Notes: generated from the sequence alone by a model not told the origin. Counted from the stretch's first letter, positions 19,366-28,213 are shown. The stretch is 64,000 bases of DNA from Streptomyces sp. TG1A-8 (GCF_030499535.1 NZ_JASTLB010000001.1:6696001-6760000), one strand, 5' to 3'. Program-made: numbers and translations.

Positions 19366-20736
19366 TCAGCCGGTGGGGAAGGAGTCGGGAGTACTGATCC
19401 GGTTCTTGAGCAGTGCTCCGGACTCGGTCAGCACGCCGCTGCTGCTGTAGTCGCCGCCGTCGCAGGTGCCCGGCTGGAGCGCCGCGCTGCTCTCGTTGGC
19501 GTCGGAGTAGGTCCAGTTGGCGTAGCTGATCTTCAGCTGATCGAGCAGGTCCAGCCAGGCCGTGGTGCTCGCCCGGTCCATCGCTCCACCGCCGGTGGCG
19601 CTCACCGTGCCGAACTCGGTGACGAACAGCGGCAGTTGTGAGGCCGCCCGGCTCACCGCGGCGCGGTAGGCGTCCTTGTGGCTCGCGGCGTAGAAGTGGA
19701 ACGTGTACATGATGTTGGAGGCGTTGACGGGGTTGTTGACGACCTCGCTCTCGTTGGAGCCGTCCGAGACCCCGAGCGAGGACCAGCCGCGGGTGCCGAC
19801 GATGACGACGGCGTCCGGGTCGGCGGCCCGGATCACCGGGATGACCTGCTCGGCGTAGTTCTTGATGGCCGCCCAGCTCACGCCGTTGGGCTCGTTGGCG
19901 ATCTCGTAGATCACGTTCTTCTTGCCGGCGTTGCGGGCGGCGACGGACGCGAAGAACGTCTTCGCGCGGTCGAGGTTGTAGTTCGGGTCGCCCGGCGTCA
20001 GGGTGTGGAAATCGATCAGTGCGTACATGCCGCGGGCCTCGGCCATGTCGACGAGGTCGTTCACGCGGCCGGTGAAGCCCGCCGGGTCGGTCTCGTAACC
20101 GCCCTCCTGCACGTACATGGCGATGCGCAGCAGGTCCGACCTCCAGTCCTTCGCCAGCGCGTCCATGGAGGCGGCGTTGTAGCACTTGCCGAACCACTGC
20201 AGGCCGTGCGTGCTCATGCCCCGCAGCTGTATGGGGCGGTTGTGCTGGTTGCACAGGTTCACGCCGCAGACGTGGAGCTGTCCGTTGACGCCCACGGGGG
20301 TGCCGTCGTCCGAGGTGGGCGGGGGCTCCTCGACGGAACCCGTACAGGCGACGCCGTTGAGCGTGAACGCCGTGGGCTTCGGGTTGGCGCCCGTGAAGGA
20401 GCCCACGAATCCCAGGTCGGTCGCCGCGCCGGTGGCCAGCGTGCGGTTCCAGTCGACGCTGGCGGCCGTGACCGCGGAGCCGGACTGCGACCAGGTGGCG
20501 CTCCAGCCCTGGACGACCTTCTGTCCCGCGTCCGGCATGGCGAACTTCAGCGTCCAGCCGGTGACGGGGGCGCCCAGGTTGGTGATCTTCACTCCGGCCT
20601 GGAAGCCGCCCTGCCACTGGCTGGTGGTCGTGTAGTCGACCCTGCAGCCGGTGGCGGCCACCGCCTGGGGGCCGAACAGCGCGGTGAGGCCCAGGACCGT
20701 CGCGCAGGTCGCCAGTAAGGCCAATAAGCGTTTCAA
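19366..20736 (-). CDS. Secreted CBM2-GH5 endoglucanase (cellulase)
   Basis: 456 aa. Hydrolyses beta-1,4-glucan outside the cell. Signal peptide (KRLLALLATCATVLGL to AVAA), then a family 2 cellulose-binding module (CRVDYTTTSQWQGGFQAGV to FTLNGVACTG), a short Pro/Asp linker, and a GH5 catalytic domain (LRGMSTHGLQWFG) with the acid/base Glu282 in EIANEPNG and the nucleophile Glu374 in FVTEFGT. The start is taken as TTG 20736, since GAGGAGG lies just upstream and it puts the positive N-region directly before the hydrophobic core; upstream ATGs overlap the operator. A CebR-type palindrome at 20772-20785 predicts repression lifted by cellooligosaccharides. Confidence 0.92.
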   Translation of the reverse strand: MKRLLALLATCATVLGLTALFGPQAVAATGCRVDYTTTSQWQGGFQAGVKITNLGAPVTGWTLKFAMPDAGQKVVQGWSATWSQSGSAVTAASVDWNRTLATGAATDLGFVGSFTGANPKPTAFTLNGVACTGSVEEPPPTSDDGTPVGVNGQLHVCGVNLCNQHNRPIQLRGMSTHGLQWFGKCYNAASMDALAKDWRSDLLRIAMYVQEGGYETDPAGFTGRVNDLVDMAEARGMYALIDFHTLTPGDPNYNLDRAKTFFASVAARNAGKKNVIYEIANEPNGVSWAAIKNYAEQVIPVIRAADPDAVVIVGTRGWSSLGVSDGSNESEVVNNPVNASNIMYTFHFYAASHKDAYRAAVSRAASQLPLFVTEFGTVSATGGGAMDRASTTAWLDLLDQLKISYANWTYSDANESSAALQPGTCDGGDYSSSGVLTESGALLKNRISTPDSFPTG

Positions 20737-20771
20737 AGCGTTCCTCCTCGGGTGGAGCGGGAACATCGGGA

Positions 20772-20785
20772 TGGGAGCGCTCCCA
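20772..20785. promoter_or_regulatory. CebR-type operator
   Basis: TGGGAGCGCTCCCA is a perfect 14-bp palindrome identical to the consensus known for the LacI-family cellobiose repressor CebR, 36 bp upstream of the cellulase TTG start. Confidence 0.9.
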
Positions 20786-21079
20786 AAACCCATCGGCCCG
20801 AGACCGTACACCGGCGCGTCGGTGCGCGTACAGACATCGGACCGCCGAACTGCGCGGCGGCGCGCGGCCTTCGCCCGGACGGACGCCGCCGGGCGGGCTT
20901 CCGTGATCGTGCGCACGGTGCGTTCACGGAGCGCGGCAGCGTTCGGCGGGACGGGGGCGGACCGGCCTGGTCGAGACAGCGCAAAGCGGCCGCGTCGGCT
21001 TTCCGGCTCTCGGCCGGGCCGAAGACGCCGACCACCGGAGCCTCGGAGTTTTGGTGCGCCGGGCGGAAGATCACGTCAA

Positions 21080-21500
21080 CGGCGACGGCGGCCTGTTTCT
21101 CCGGGAACCGGCATTCGCGATGGCGATCCGCAGCAGCGGGGTGGAGAAGTCGTTCACCGGTGCACGCAGCCCGACGTGCTGGGCGACGGCCCTGCCTTCC
21201 AGCCTCTCGCGTTCAGCCGCGTACGCCTCCTCACCGCGACGGGCCGCACGGCCGGTCAGGGTCCCCAGGTACACGATGGTGACGCAGGGACGGCGGCCGC
21301 CGCGCTCCCAGACGTCCTTCGCCTCCTGGCTCCGGGCGAAGACGCGTGCTGGACGTAGTGCAGTTTCTCCTGCCCGGGCTCGTCGTCGAAGGTGAACGCG
21401 CGCGAGTCGCTGAAGCCCGTGCACCGTCCGCCCGCGTCCCTCACGAGCACGTCGCCGGCGAGGGGGGCGGACAACCGGGCGGACCGAGCCACCGGCCGGA
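21080..21500 (-). pseudogene. Frameshifted remnant of an unrecognised gene
   Basis: Two minus-strand frames join into one plausible protein: DAGGRCTGFSDSRAFTFDD followed by EPGQEKLHYVQHA in the first frame (to about 21345), then FARSQEAKDVWERGGRRP, VTIVYLGTLTG and HVGLRAPVNDFSTPLLRIA in the next. Amino acid composition and codon third positions look coding in each part and random outside. I do not recognise the family. Upstream a hydrophobic stretch (GGLVLRLLLLASPATWS) in yet another frame could be a lost signal peptide. The remaining DNA back to the cellulase operator (20786-21079) shows nothing. Confidence 0.45.
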
Positions 21501-21667
21501 CCACGTCGCGGGGGAGGCGAGGAGCAGCAGGCGGAGGACGAGCCCGCCGGTGGTTCGTGCCGGCAAGGTGTGCGAACGCGGACCGCAGGGGCCGGCGCCC
21601 GGCACCGGCCGGTCGGGGGCCACGGGACCGGCGGCACCGGACGCTTCGTCACCGGCGTGCAGCTAGG

Positions 21668-21687
21668 TGCACAACAACTTGCTGCAC
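21668..21687. promoter_or_regulatory. Repeated 20-bp motif upstream of the DAHP synthase (candidate cluster operator)
   Basis: TGCACAACAACTTGCTGCAC starts 218 bp before the DAHP synthase ATG. The same 20-mer with one change occurs at 38032-38051 before the alcohol dehydrogenase. Including the preceding G it has GTGCA...TGCAC inverted ends. The rest of the 385-bp gap between the gene remnant and the DAHP synthase shows no gene. Confidence 0.6.
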
Positions 21688-21885
21688 ACGGCACGGGTGG
21701 CGGGCGGCCTCACGCATGGGGCACCGTGATGCACGTGCTCGCCGGACGGTCGCACCACGACGGGACCACCGCCGTCGCCGGCCCGATCAGCCCTTCCGAA
21801 GAGAGCACCCGGGGGATCCGGGGTCCGCCCGAAAGATTCGTTGCCGACGCACACGCATGCGCTGAGTAGAACGAATTGAGGAACG

Positions 21886-23007
21886 ATGCAGAGTCTTCAC
21901 ATGCCGACCGAGGAACGAACCGACTCCGTGCCGGGACGGTTACCGCCGAACGGCATAGGCGGGCAGTACCGCGCACATGCGGCGAGCACCCCCGGCGAAC
22001 TCCTGCGCGCGCTGCCGCTGACCGATGCCGCGGCGCGCTCGGTGGGCGCCGGCCGCCTGATGACGCGCCGCGTACTGAGTGGTGACGACGACCGCCTGCT
22101 CGTGGTGGTCGGTCCGTGCTCGATCCACGACGTGGACGCCGGTCTGGCGTACGCCAAGTCACTGGGTGAACTCGCCGCCGGCCTCGCCGACGACCTGGCG
22201 GTCGTCATGCGGGTGTACGTCGAGAAGCCGCGCACCACCGTCGGCTGGACCGGACTGCTCGCCAACCCGGCGCTGGACGGCAGCCTGGACCTCGACCGGG
22301 GGCTGCGCACCGCGCGTGCGCTCATGCTGGAGATCGCGGAACTGGGGCTGGCCATCGCCACGGAGTGGTTGAGCCCGGCGGCACCGGCCTACCTGGCCGA
22401 CCTGATCTCCTGGGGGGCCATCGGCGCGCGGACCGTGGAGAGCCAGGTCCACCGGCAGCTGGCCAGCGGCCTGCCCATGCCCGTGGGCATGAAGAACGGC
22501 AGCACCGGCTCGGTGGGCGTCGCCGTCGACGCCGTCCGCTCCGCGGCCGCGCCCCACGCCTACCTCGGCTTCGACCGGGACGGCAGGCCGGTCACGCTGC
22601 GCACGAGCGGGAACCCCGACTGCCACGTCGTGCTCCGGGGCGGTTCGGGCCGGCCCAACTACCGCCCCGAGGACGTGCGCGAGGCGGTGAACCTGCTCGC
22701 GGCGGCCTCCCTGCCGACCGGCCTGGTGATCGACGCCAGCCACGGCAACAGCGGCAAGGACCACGAACGGCAGGCCATGGTCGCCCGTGAGATCGGGGCC
22801 CAGGTCGCGGCCGGTGACACGAACATCCGCGGCGTCATGCTGGAGGGCTTCCTGATCCCCGGGCGTCAGGAACTCGGCCTCGGCGAGCCCGTGTTCGGCC
22901 AGAGCATCACCGACGCCTGCATGGGGTGGGACACCACCGTCGACGTGCTCCGCGATCTCGCGGCGGCGGCCCGCGGGCGCCGTGCCACGACGGCCGCCGC
23001 ACGCTGA
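21886..23007 (+). CDS. Class I 3-deoxy-7-phosphoheptulonate (DAHP) synthase
   Basis: 373 aa. First step of the shikimate pathway: phosphoenolpyruvate plus erythrose 4-phosphate to DAHP. Class I (AroF/G/H-like) motifs: VVVGPCSIHDVDAGLAYA, MRVYVEKPRTTVGWTG, MKNGSTGSVGVAVDAV, CHVVLRGGSGRPNY, VIDASHGNSGKDH, GVMLEGFLIPGRQELG. Streptomyces primary metabolism normally relies on the unrelated class II enzyme, so this gene is probably dedicated to aromatic precursor supply for the cluster it opens. ATG 21886 follows a GAGGAACG site. Next gene starts 46 bp later on the same strand. Confidence 0.93.
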   Translation: MQSLHMPTEERTDSVPGRLPPNGIGGQYRAHAASTPGELLRALPLTDAAARSVGAGRLMTRRVLSGDDDRLLVVVGPCSIHDVDAGLAYAKSLGELAAGLADDLAVVMRVYVEKPRTTVGWTGLLANPALDGSLDLDRGLRTARALMLEIAELGLAIATEWLSPAAPAYLADLISWGAIGARTVESQVHRQLASGLPMPVGMKNGSTGSVGVAVDAVRSAAAPHAYLGFDRDGRPVTLRTSGNPDCHVVLRGGSGRPNYRPEDVREAVNLLAAASLPTGLVIDASHGNSGKDHERQAMVAREIGAQVAAGDTNIRGVMLEGFLIPGRQELGLGEPVFGQSITDACMGWDTTVDVLRDLAAAARGRRATTAAAR

Positions 23008-23053
23008 CCCGCTCGTCACCGCACCCCCCGTGACTAGCCGGAAGGAACAGGAA

Positions 23054-24442
23054 GTGAGCGTGCTGGACATCCCCGCGCTGGGACCGGCCGGGCCCTACCG
23101 GACGCGGAAGCGCACCACCGTGGCGGACGCCTCGGGCGTCCCCGCGCTCGAACTGGCCTCGGTCCCGGGGCTGGTCGTCTCCCACTGGATCGACCAGCTG
23201 CGCGCGAGCGCGCCGCTGCCCGTCGCGGAGGCGGCGGCCGTGCTCGGCAAAGCGGCCGACGCCTTCGAGGACCAGGAGATCCTCGGAGACGACCTGGCGG
23301 CCCACGAGCGACGCGTGTCGGAACTGACGGGCACACCCGTCACGGTCGTGCGCGAGTGCGACCGGCTCATCACGGCGACCCTGCGCGACGTGGGACGGAT
23401 GCCGTCCTCGGCACGGCCCACGGGCTGCGCCCCGGTGGGCACCGCCGCGGCCGGCGCACCGGCGGCGGGTGCCGCCTGGTGCCGCACCGGCGACGTCTTC
23501 GCCGTGCAGGCGGCGGGCAACAGCCCGGGCGTGCACGCCATGTGGCTGGAGGCGCTGGCCCTCGGCTACCGGGTCGTCGTCCGCCCCTCCAACCGGGACC
23601 CGCTCACCCCCCTCCGCCTCGTCACCGCACTGCGGCGGGCGGGCCTGCCGAGCGCGCAGCTGGTCCTGGCACCGTGCGACCACGCGACGGCGGACCTGGT
23701 CATCGAGCGCTCCGACCGCGCCGTGGTGTACGGCGGGCAGGCGGTCGTGGACAAGTACCGCAACCGCAGCGACGTCCGGCCGCAGGGCCCGGGCCGCTCG
23801 AAACTGGTCGTGACCGCCGACGCGGACCGCGGCACCGGGCTCCGCCTGGCCCGCACGGGTGCCCTCTACCACGCGGGGACCGCGTGCACCGCGACCACGG
23901 GCGTGCTGGTCGAACAGGACGCGGCGGGATTCGCCGGTGAGCTGGCCGCCGCCCTGGCGGAGGCGGCACCGGCCCGGCCGGCGGACGACGCCGCCCTCCT
24001 GCCGTGCATGCCGCAGGCGGAGGCGGAACAACTGGTGACGGCGGTGCTGGACCGGGCGAGGGGCGCGGTCGTGCACCTGGCCCCGAGGGTGGAGCGGCTC
24101 GGCGGGGCGGGCTCCCTGTCGGCCGTGACGCCCGCGGTCGTGGAGCTGGCGTCCGCGAGGGACCCGCTGCTGTCGTACGAGATGCCGTTCCCGTGCGTGT
24201 GGGTCGCCCCCTTCGAGCGCGGCGCCCTGGACGTCCTCGACGGCTCCCTGGTGCTGTCGCTGCACACCGGGGACCGGGGACTGCTCACCCGGGCACTGGA
24301 CCTCACCTCGGTCTCCAACGTCTACCGGAGCAGGCCGACCTCCTGGACCCACCCGGACGTACCGCACGACGGCTTCCTCGGGGAGTTCCTGATGCGCGCC
24401 AAGGGCCTGGCCCACGCCGACGAGAAGAGGAGTGACACGTGA
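23054..24442 (+). CDS. LuxC-like acyl-CoA/acyl-protein reductase (aldehyde dehydrogenase fold)
   Basis: 462 aa. LuxC-type enzymes reduce an activated acyl group to the aldehyde via a cysteine thioester with NADPH. The nucleotide-binding half shows TGDVFAVQAAGNSPGVHAMW and VVVRPSNRDPLTPLRLV; the catalytic cysteine is Cys278 in HAGTACTATTGVL; the C-terminus has LLSYEMPFPCVWVAPFE. GTG 23054 is preferred (GGAAGG 8 bases upstream); GTG 23030 or 23060 are alternatives. It ends in a GTGA overlap with the PaaK-like ligase, so activation and reduction are coupled. A LuxC-like reductase also accompanies an EhpF-type ligase in griseoluteic acid clusters, and an EhpF-like gene is present here too. Confidence 0.8.
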   Translation: MSVLDIPALGPAGPYRTRKRTTVADASGVPALELASVPGLVVSHWIDQLRASAPLPVAEAAAVLGKAADAFEDQEILGDDLAAHERRVSELTGTPVTVVRECDRLITATLRDVGRMPSSARPTGCAPVGTAAAGAPAAGAAWCRTGDVFAVQAAGNSPGVHAMWLEALALGYRVVVRPSNRDPLTPLRLVTALRRAGLPSAQLVLAPCDHATADLVIERSDRAVVYGGQAVVDKYRNRSDVRPQGPGRSKLVVTADADRGTGLRLARTGALYHAGTACTATTGVLVEQDAAGFAGELAAALAEAAPARPADDAALLPCMPQAEAEQLVTAVLDRARGAVVHLAPRVERLGGAGSLSAVTPAVVELASARDPLLSYEMPFPCVWVAPFERGALDVLDGSLVLSLHTGDRGLLTRALDLTSVSNVYRSRPTSWTHPDVPHDGFLGEFLMRAKGLAHADEKRSDT

Positions 24443-25764
24443 AGATCAATTCCAGGAGCGACCTCGACTTCATGGAGCGGATCCAGCAGGAGGTGACCGC
24501 CCACCGCCGCGCGTCCCGCTCCGACGAGGCCTACTACACGTCCAAGCTGGGCGAGGTCTGGCACCGCGCGCAGCAGACGTCCGCCTACGCCTCGCTCGGC
24601 GCGTTCTCGATGCGGGCCTTCCTGGAGCTGCCGGCGACCTCCAAGGAGGACCTCAAGGCCCGGCCCCTCGAATACCTGCGGGTGCCGGTCGACGCGGGCC
24701 TGAAGTACTACCAGACCACGGGCACGACGGGAGTGCCCACGCCCACCCCCCGCACGGCCCGGGACATGATCGCCAACACCGTCTCCGTCGCCGAGGCGTG
24801 GCGGACGATGCTGGCGGACCGCGGTCACCGTGCGCTGATCATGCTGCCCTCGGACATCGTGCCGGTGGCCGACCTCATGGTCGGTGTCTGCGAGTTCCTG
24901 GGCGTTCCCCACGTCAAGGCCTACCCGTACACCACGGGGATCTCCGACTGGGACCGCATCGTCGGACTGTGGGAGGTGTTCCGGCCGACGGTGCTGTTCG
25001 TGGCGCCCGGCGTGCTCCTCGAGTTCACCCAGGTCCTCAAGAGGCGCGGTCTGCTGTCCCGGCTGCGCGAGTCCGTCGAACTCCTCATGCTGCTCGGGGA
25101 GGTGAGCACCCCCGAGCTGCGCGCCATGGCCGGGCAGTGGTGGAACGCGCGCGCCTACGACGCGAGTTACGGCAGCACGGAAAGCGGCACGCTGGCCGCG
25201 TGCTGCGCGCAGGACCGGCTGCACCTGCTGCGCGGCGCCAACCACTTCGAGATCGCGGACGAAGAGGGCATCGCGCCCGCCGAGGCGGGCCGCGACGGCC
25301 GGCTCGTCGTCACCCCGCTCAACAACGACGCCCGCCCCCTGCTCCGTCTCGACATGGGCGACGAGGTGTCCCTGTCCGGCGGCTGCCCCTGCGGCGACGA
25401 CGCCCCGGTGGTGACCGTCCACGGCCGGGGCAGCGACGGCACGGAGATCAAGGGCAGCCGGGTGCGCACCCGCGACCTGGAGGGCGTCGTCTACGCCCAC
25501 CGCGACGTGATGGGCTACCTGATCGAGGTTACCGAGGACGGCACGTGGGCCAGACTCCTGCTGGAGCGGGACCCGGGCACCGACCGGGACGCCGAGCCAG
25601 CGAAGAACGACCTCATCCAGCGGCGCACGGACGAACGCCTCGGCTTCCGCTGGGACGAGGTCCGGTTCGTCAACCGGCTGCCGGTGACGACCAAGAGCGG
25701 CGGCTCCCAGAAGAGCTGGAAGCGCTCCAACTTCCGGGTCGTCGGCGAGGTGGTGCCGGCATGA
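24439..25764 (+). CDS. PaaK-like (phenylacetate-CoA ligase family) adenylate-forming enzyme
   Basis: 441 aa. Activates a carboxylic acid as the adenylate and passes it to CoA or a protein thiol. The phosphate-binding loop is YYQTTGTTGVPTPTP (about residue 90), the A5-type motif YDASYGSTESG (about 240), then a PaaK-specific Cys segment (GGCPCGDDAP) and RGSDGTEIKGSRVRTRDLEG before a C-terminal domain ending TTKSGGSQKSWKR with a candidate catalytic lysine. The GTG overlaps the reductase stop (GTGA) and the stop overlaps the next gene (ATGA). Being fused translationally to a LuxC-like enzyme it is the best candidate for the LuxE-like partner that feeds it. An aryl acid substrate is inferred. Confidence 0.85.
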   Translation: MKINSRSDLDFMERIQQEVTAHRRASRSDEAYYTSKLGEVWHRAQQTSAYASLGAFSMRAFLELPATSKEDLKARPLEYLRVPVDAGLKYYQTTGTTGVPTPTPRTARDMIANTVSVAEAWRTMLADRGHRALIMLPSDIVPVADLMVGVCEFLGVPHVKAYPYTTGISDWDRIVGLWEVFRPTVLFVAPGVLLEFTQVLKRRGLLSRLRESVELLMLLGEVSTPELRAMAGQWWNARAYDASYGSTESGTLAACCAQDRLHLLRGANHFEIADEEGIAPAEAGRDGRLVVTPLNNDARPLLRLDMGDEVSLSGGCPCGDDAPVVTVHGRGSDGTEIKGSRVRTRDLEGVVYAHRDVMGYLIEVTEDGTWARLLLERDPGTDRDAEPAKNDLIQRRTDERLGFRWDEVRFVNRLPVTTKSGGSQKSWKRSNFRVVGEVVPA

Positions 25765-27491
25765 CGTACGACATGCTGCAGCGGTCGTCCGGCATCGTCT
25801 CCGGGGAGTCCGACCTGTGGTGCACCTACGCGGCCGTGCGCACCCTCGCCTGGCTCGGCCGCACCGGTGACCTGCCCTCTCCCGAGACCGTCGCCGCCTT
25901 CCTCGCCTCCCGGCAGAACCCCGACGGCGGGTTCGCGTGGTCCTCCGGCATGAGCTCCGACGCCTGGGCCACCTACTACTGCACCCAGGCCCTGGCCGAC
26001 CTGCCGGCCGGCAGCCGCGGCCCGGTCCGCGCGCCGAGCTCCGACTGGGTGCGCAGCACCGCCCACGCGGACGGCGGGTTCGCCATGACGCCCGGCCAGA
26101 CGTCGGACGTGTGGGCCACCTACTACGCCGTACGCACCCTGGTGGAGATCTACGGCGAGCGCCCGCCGGAGGAACTGTTCGGCTGGCTGGCGGCGCTGCA
26201 GGCCGAGGACGGCGGACTGGCCTGGAGCCCCGCCCACGCGAAGGACGGCACGTCCGACGCGCGGGCCTGTTATTACGCCGTCACCGCCTGGAGCACGGCC
26301 ACCGGCGGACTCGGTCCGCTGCCGTGGGACCGCGAGCGGCTCACGAACTGGCTCAGGGACCGGCAGAGCGCGTCCGGCGGGTTCACCTTCCAGGCGGGCG
26401 ACGGGACGGACTGCCTGTGGGCGACGTTCCGGGCCGTCAGCGCCCTGAGCCGCCTCGGGGAGGCCCCGCGGGACCCCGAGGGCTGCATCGCCTGGATCCG
26501 GTCCCGGCTGCGGCCCGGCGGTTCCTTCACCCGCTGGCCCGGCTACCCCGTGGCGGACGTGTGGGCCGCGTTCTGCGGGGTGGGGGCGCTGCGGGAACTC
26601 GGCGCCGCACTGGACGACATCGCCGACGCGGTGGTCGCCACGGTGCTGTCCTTCCGCACGGGGCAGGGCGGCTTCACCTACCGCACCCCCGAGCTCGCCT
26701 CGGACGTCCTCACCACCTCCGCCCACCTCGTGGCCGGCCGCCTCCCGGACGCCGCGGCCCACGACGCCCTGCGGTGGACGGAGAGCTGCATGATGCCCAA
26801 CGAGGACGGCATCATGTACATGCCCGGTCGGGGGAGTGAGGTGCGGTGCACCCTGTGGGCCCTGTCGGCGGGGGCCTTCGGGGACGACGCCCCGGCCCGC
26901 TCCAGGATCGCGGACTGGCTCACCGGTTCCATCCAGAACCCCGACGGCGGGTTCGGTTACTGGGAGGGCCGCGCCTCGGACATGGTGTCGACCTGCTCGG
27001 CCGCCGAGATCCTCCACCGGACCGGCGGGAACCGCCCCGCCGACGCCCTGCGCGGCATCGCCGAGTACGTGGCCACCTGTGAGACGGCGCCCGGCCGGTA
27101 CGCCAACGTCCCCGGCGGTCGGCCCACGCTGCGGGCCACCCTGCAGGCCCTGCGGGCGCTGCGGCGGGCGGGCGGGGCCGACGGCGCTCGCGTCGACGAG
27201 GCCCTGGCCCGGCACAGGGTGCGCGGCGGCGGGTACGCGAACGAGAGCAACCGGGTCCCGGACCTGCTGAGCACCTACGAAGCCGTGCTGACGGCGGACG
27301 CGTTCGGCATCGAGTGGGACGCCGGCCACCTGTCGCGCTTCCTGGACAGCGTGCGCACGGCGGACGCCGGGTTCGCCTGGACCCCCCTGATGCCGACGAG
27401 CGGCGGCCCGCTTGCCGACTGCCTGGGACGGCGCCTGGAGCTGCGCCTGTCGCCCGAGCGGCACCCCCTGCCGCCGCTGGCCCTCTCGTGA
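25761..27491 (+). CDS. Prenyltransferase/squalene-oxidase-type alpha/alpha-repeat protein
   Basis: 576 aa made almost entirely of 45-55-residue repeats, at least nine, each with a DGGFxW-type turn and a following SDxWATYYAVRxL helix (for example NPDGGFAWSSG, SDAWATYYCTQAL, SDVWATYYAVRTL, PDGGFGYWEG, SDMVSTC). This is the alpha/alpha-barrel fold of protein prenyltransferase beta subunits and terpene cyclases. No DXDD triterpene-cyclase motif and no evident zinc triad was seen, and no prenyl diphosphate synthase is nearby, so it may be a non-terpene enzyme or scaffold. The ATG overlaps the ligase stop. A dedicated biosynthetic role is certain only from its place in the middle of the operon. Confidence 0.75.
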   Translation: MTYDMLQRSSGIVSGESDLWCTYAAVRTLAWLGRTGDLPSPETVAAFLASRQNPDGGFAWSSGMSSDAWATYYCTQALADLPAGSRGPVRAPSSDWVRSTAHADGGFAMTPGQTSDVWATYYAVRTLVEIYGERPPEELFGWLAALQAEDGGLAWSPAHAKDGTSDARACYYAVTAWSTATGGLGPLPWDRERLTNWLRDRQSASGGFTFQAGDGTDCLWATFRAVSALSRLGEAPRDPEGCIAWIRSRLRPGGSFTRWPGYPVADVWAAFCGVGALRELGAALDDIADAVVATVLSFRTGQGGFTYRTPELASDVLTTSAHLVAGRLPDAAAHDALRWTESCMMPNEDGIMYMPGRGSEVRCTLWALSAGAFGDDAPARSRIADWLTGSIQNPDGGFGYWEGRASDMVSTCSAAEILHRTGGNRPADALRGIAEYVATCETAPGRYANVPGGRPTLRATLQALRALRRAGGADGARVDEALARHRVRGGGYANESNRVPDLLSTYEAVLTADAFGIEWDAGHLSRFLDSVRTADAGFAWTPLMPTSGGPLADCLGRRLELRLSPERHPLPPLALS

Positions 27492-27504
27492 AAGGCACGT
27501 GACC

Positions 27505-27951
27505 TTGCCGACCGTCGAAGTGACCAGCAACCCGTTGACCCCCTCCGCACGGCTGAGGGCCGCGCTGCGCCTCACCCGGTGGATGACGGCGCACGGTTCG
27601 AACGCCGCGCACGTCGTGGTCTCCTTCCACGCGGCGGAGCCCATGGCGTACTTCGCCGGCGGCATGCCGCTGACGACCTACGAGGACGGCACGGGCCAGG
27701 ACCGGCGCGCCCGCTGGGCGTCCGTCGTGTGCCACGTCCATCCCGACCGCGACCACGACTACCGGACCGAACTCGCCCACGAGATCGGGGAGGCGCTCGG
27801 TCTCGACCCGGACGGCGCCCACCTGACGGTCCGGTTCCAGCCCACCCAGCCCGACCGGGTGTTCTACCTGGAAGCGGGATCGATGACGAGCGGCGGCCCC
27901 GCACCGGCCGACCGTGGCCGAGAGAAAGGTTTCCACCATGCGCACCACTGA
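27505..27951 (+). CDS. Tautomerase-superfamily (MIF/4-OT-like) protein
   Basis: 148 aa. Two beta-alpha-beta units are visible: PTVEVTSNPLTPSARLRAAL to AAHVVVSFHAAEPMAYFAGG, and ASVVCHVHPDRDHDYRTELA to AHLTVRFQPTQPDRVFYLEAG, the duplicated topology of MIF-like tautomerases, which use an N-terminal proline as catalytic base. TTG 27505 gives Met-Pro-Thr-Val, so Pro would be residue 1 after Met removal; AAAGG ends 9 bases upstream. A GTG at 27499 would add two residues and remove the catalytic proline from the terminus. The gene ends 14 bp inside the ACP gene. Keto-enol isomerisation or dehydration of a pathway intermediate is the likely job. Family call by pattern, not search. Confidence 0.6.
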   Translation: MPTVEVTSNPLTPSARLRAALRLTRWMTAHGSNAAHVVVSFHAAEPMAYFAGGMPLTTYEDGTGQDRRARWASVVCHVHPDRDHDYRTELAHEIGEALGLDPDGAHLTVRFQPTQPDRVFYLEAGSMTSGGPAPADRGREKGFHHAHH

Positions 27952-28213
27952 CCGGACCGAGATCAGCGCCCGCGTCCTGGCCCTCCTGGAGAAGCGCTTC
28001 GGCGACGCCGCCCGCGCGCTGCCCGCGGACGCGGAGCTGTCCAGCGCGCTGCCGGGCTTCGACAGCCTGGCGGCCCTGGAGTACGTCAACGCCGTCGAGG
28101 GCGAGTTCGGCATCGAGGTCGACTTCGTGGGGGACGACGTCCGCTACTGGTTCAGCACACTCGACCGGACCGCCGAGTACGTGCGCGAGTGCGTCGAGGA
28201 CCGGGCGGCATGA
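27938..28213 (+). CDS. Acyl carrier protein
   Basis: 91 aa, one phosphopantetheine-binding domain. The carrier serine is Ser43 in LPGFDSLAALEYVNAVE, a DSL motif as in discrete ACPs, followed by the acidic helix GEFGIEVDF. Start at ATG 27938 (AAAGG 8 bases upstream). It overlaps the tautomerase gene by 14 bp and the next ANL ligase by 4 bp (ATGA), indicating that the ligase loads this ACP. No ketosynthase is adjacent, so the bound aryl or acyl group is probably reduced, hydroxylated or handed over rather than elongated here. Confidence 0.88.
   Translation: MRTTDRTEISARVLALLEKRFGDAARALPADAELSSALPGFDSLAALEYVNAVEGEFGIEVDFVGDDVRYWFSTLDRTAEYVRECVEDRAA

Noticed and set aside
24432..27491. 1019-residue frame fusing the PaaK-like ligase region to the repeat protein
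   Set aside because: Upstream of 25761 this frame is a shadow; the ligase is clearly encoded in the other frame with an ATGA junction.
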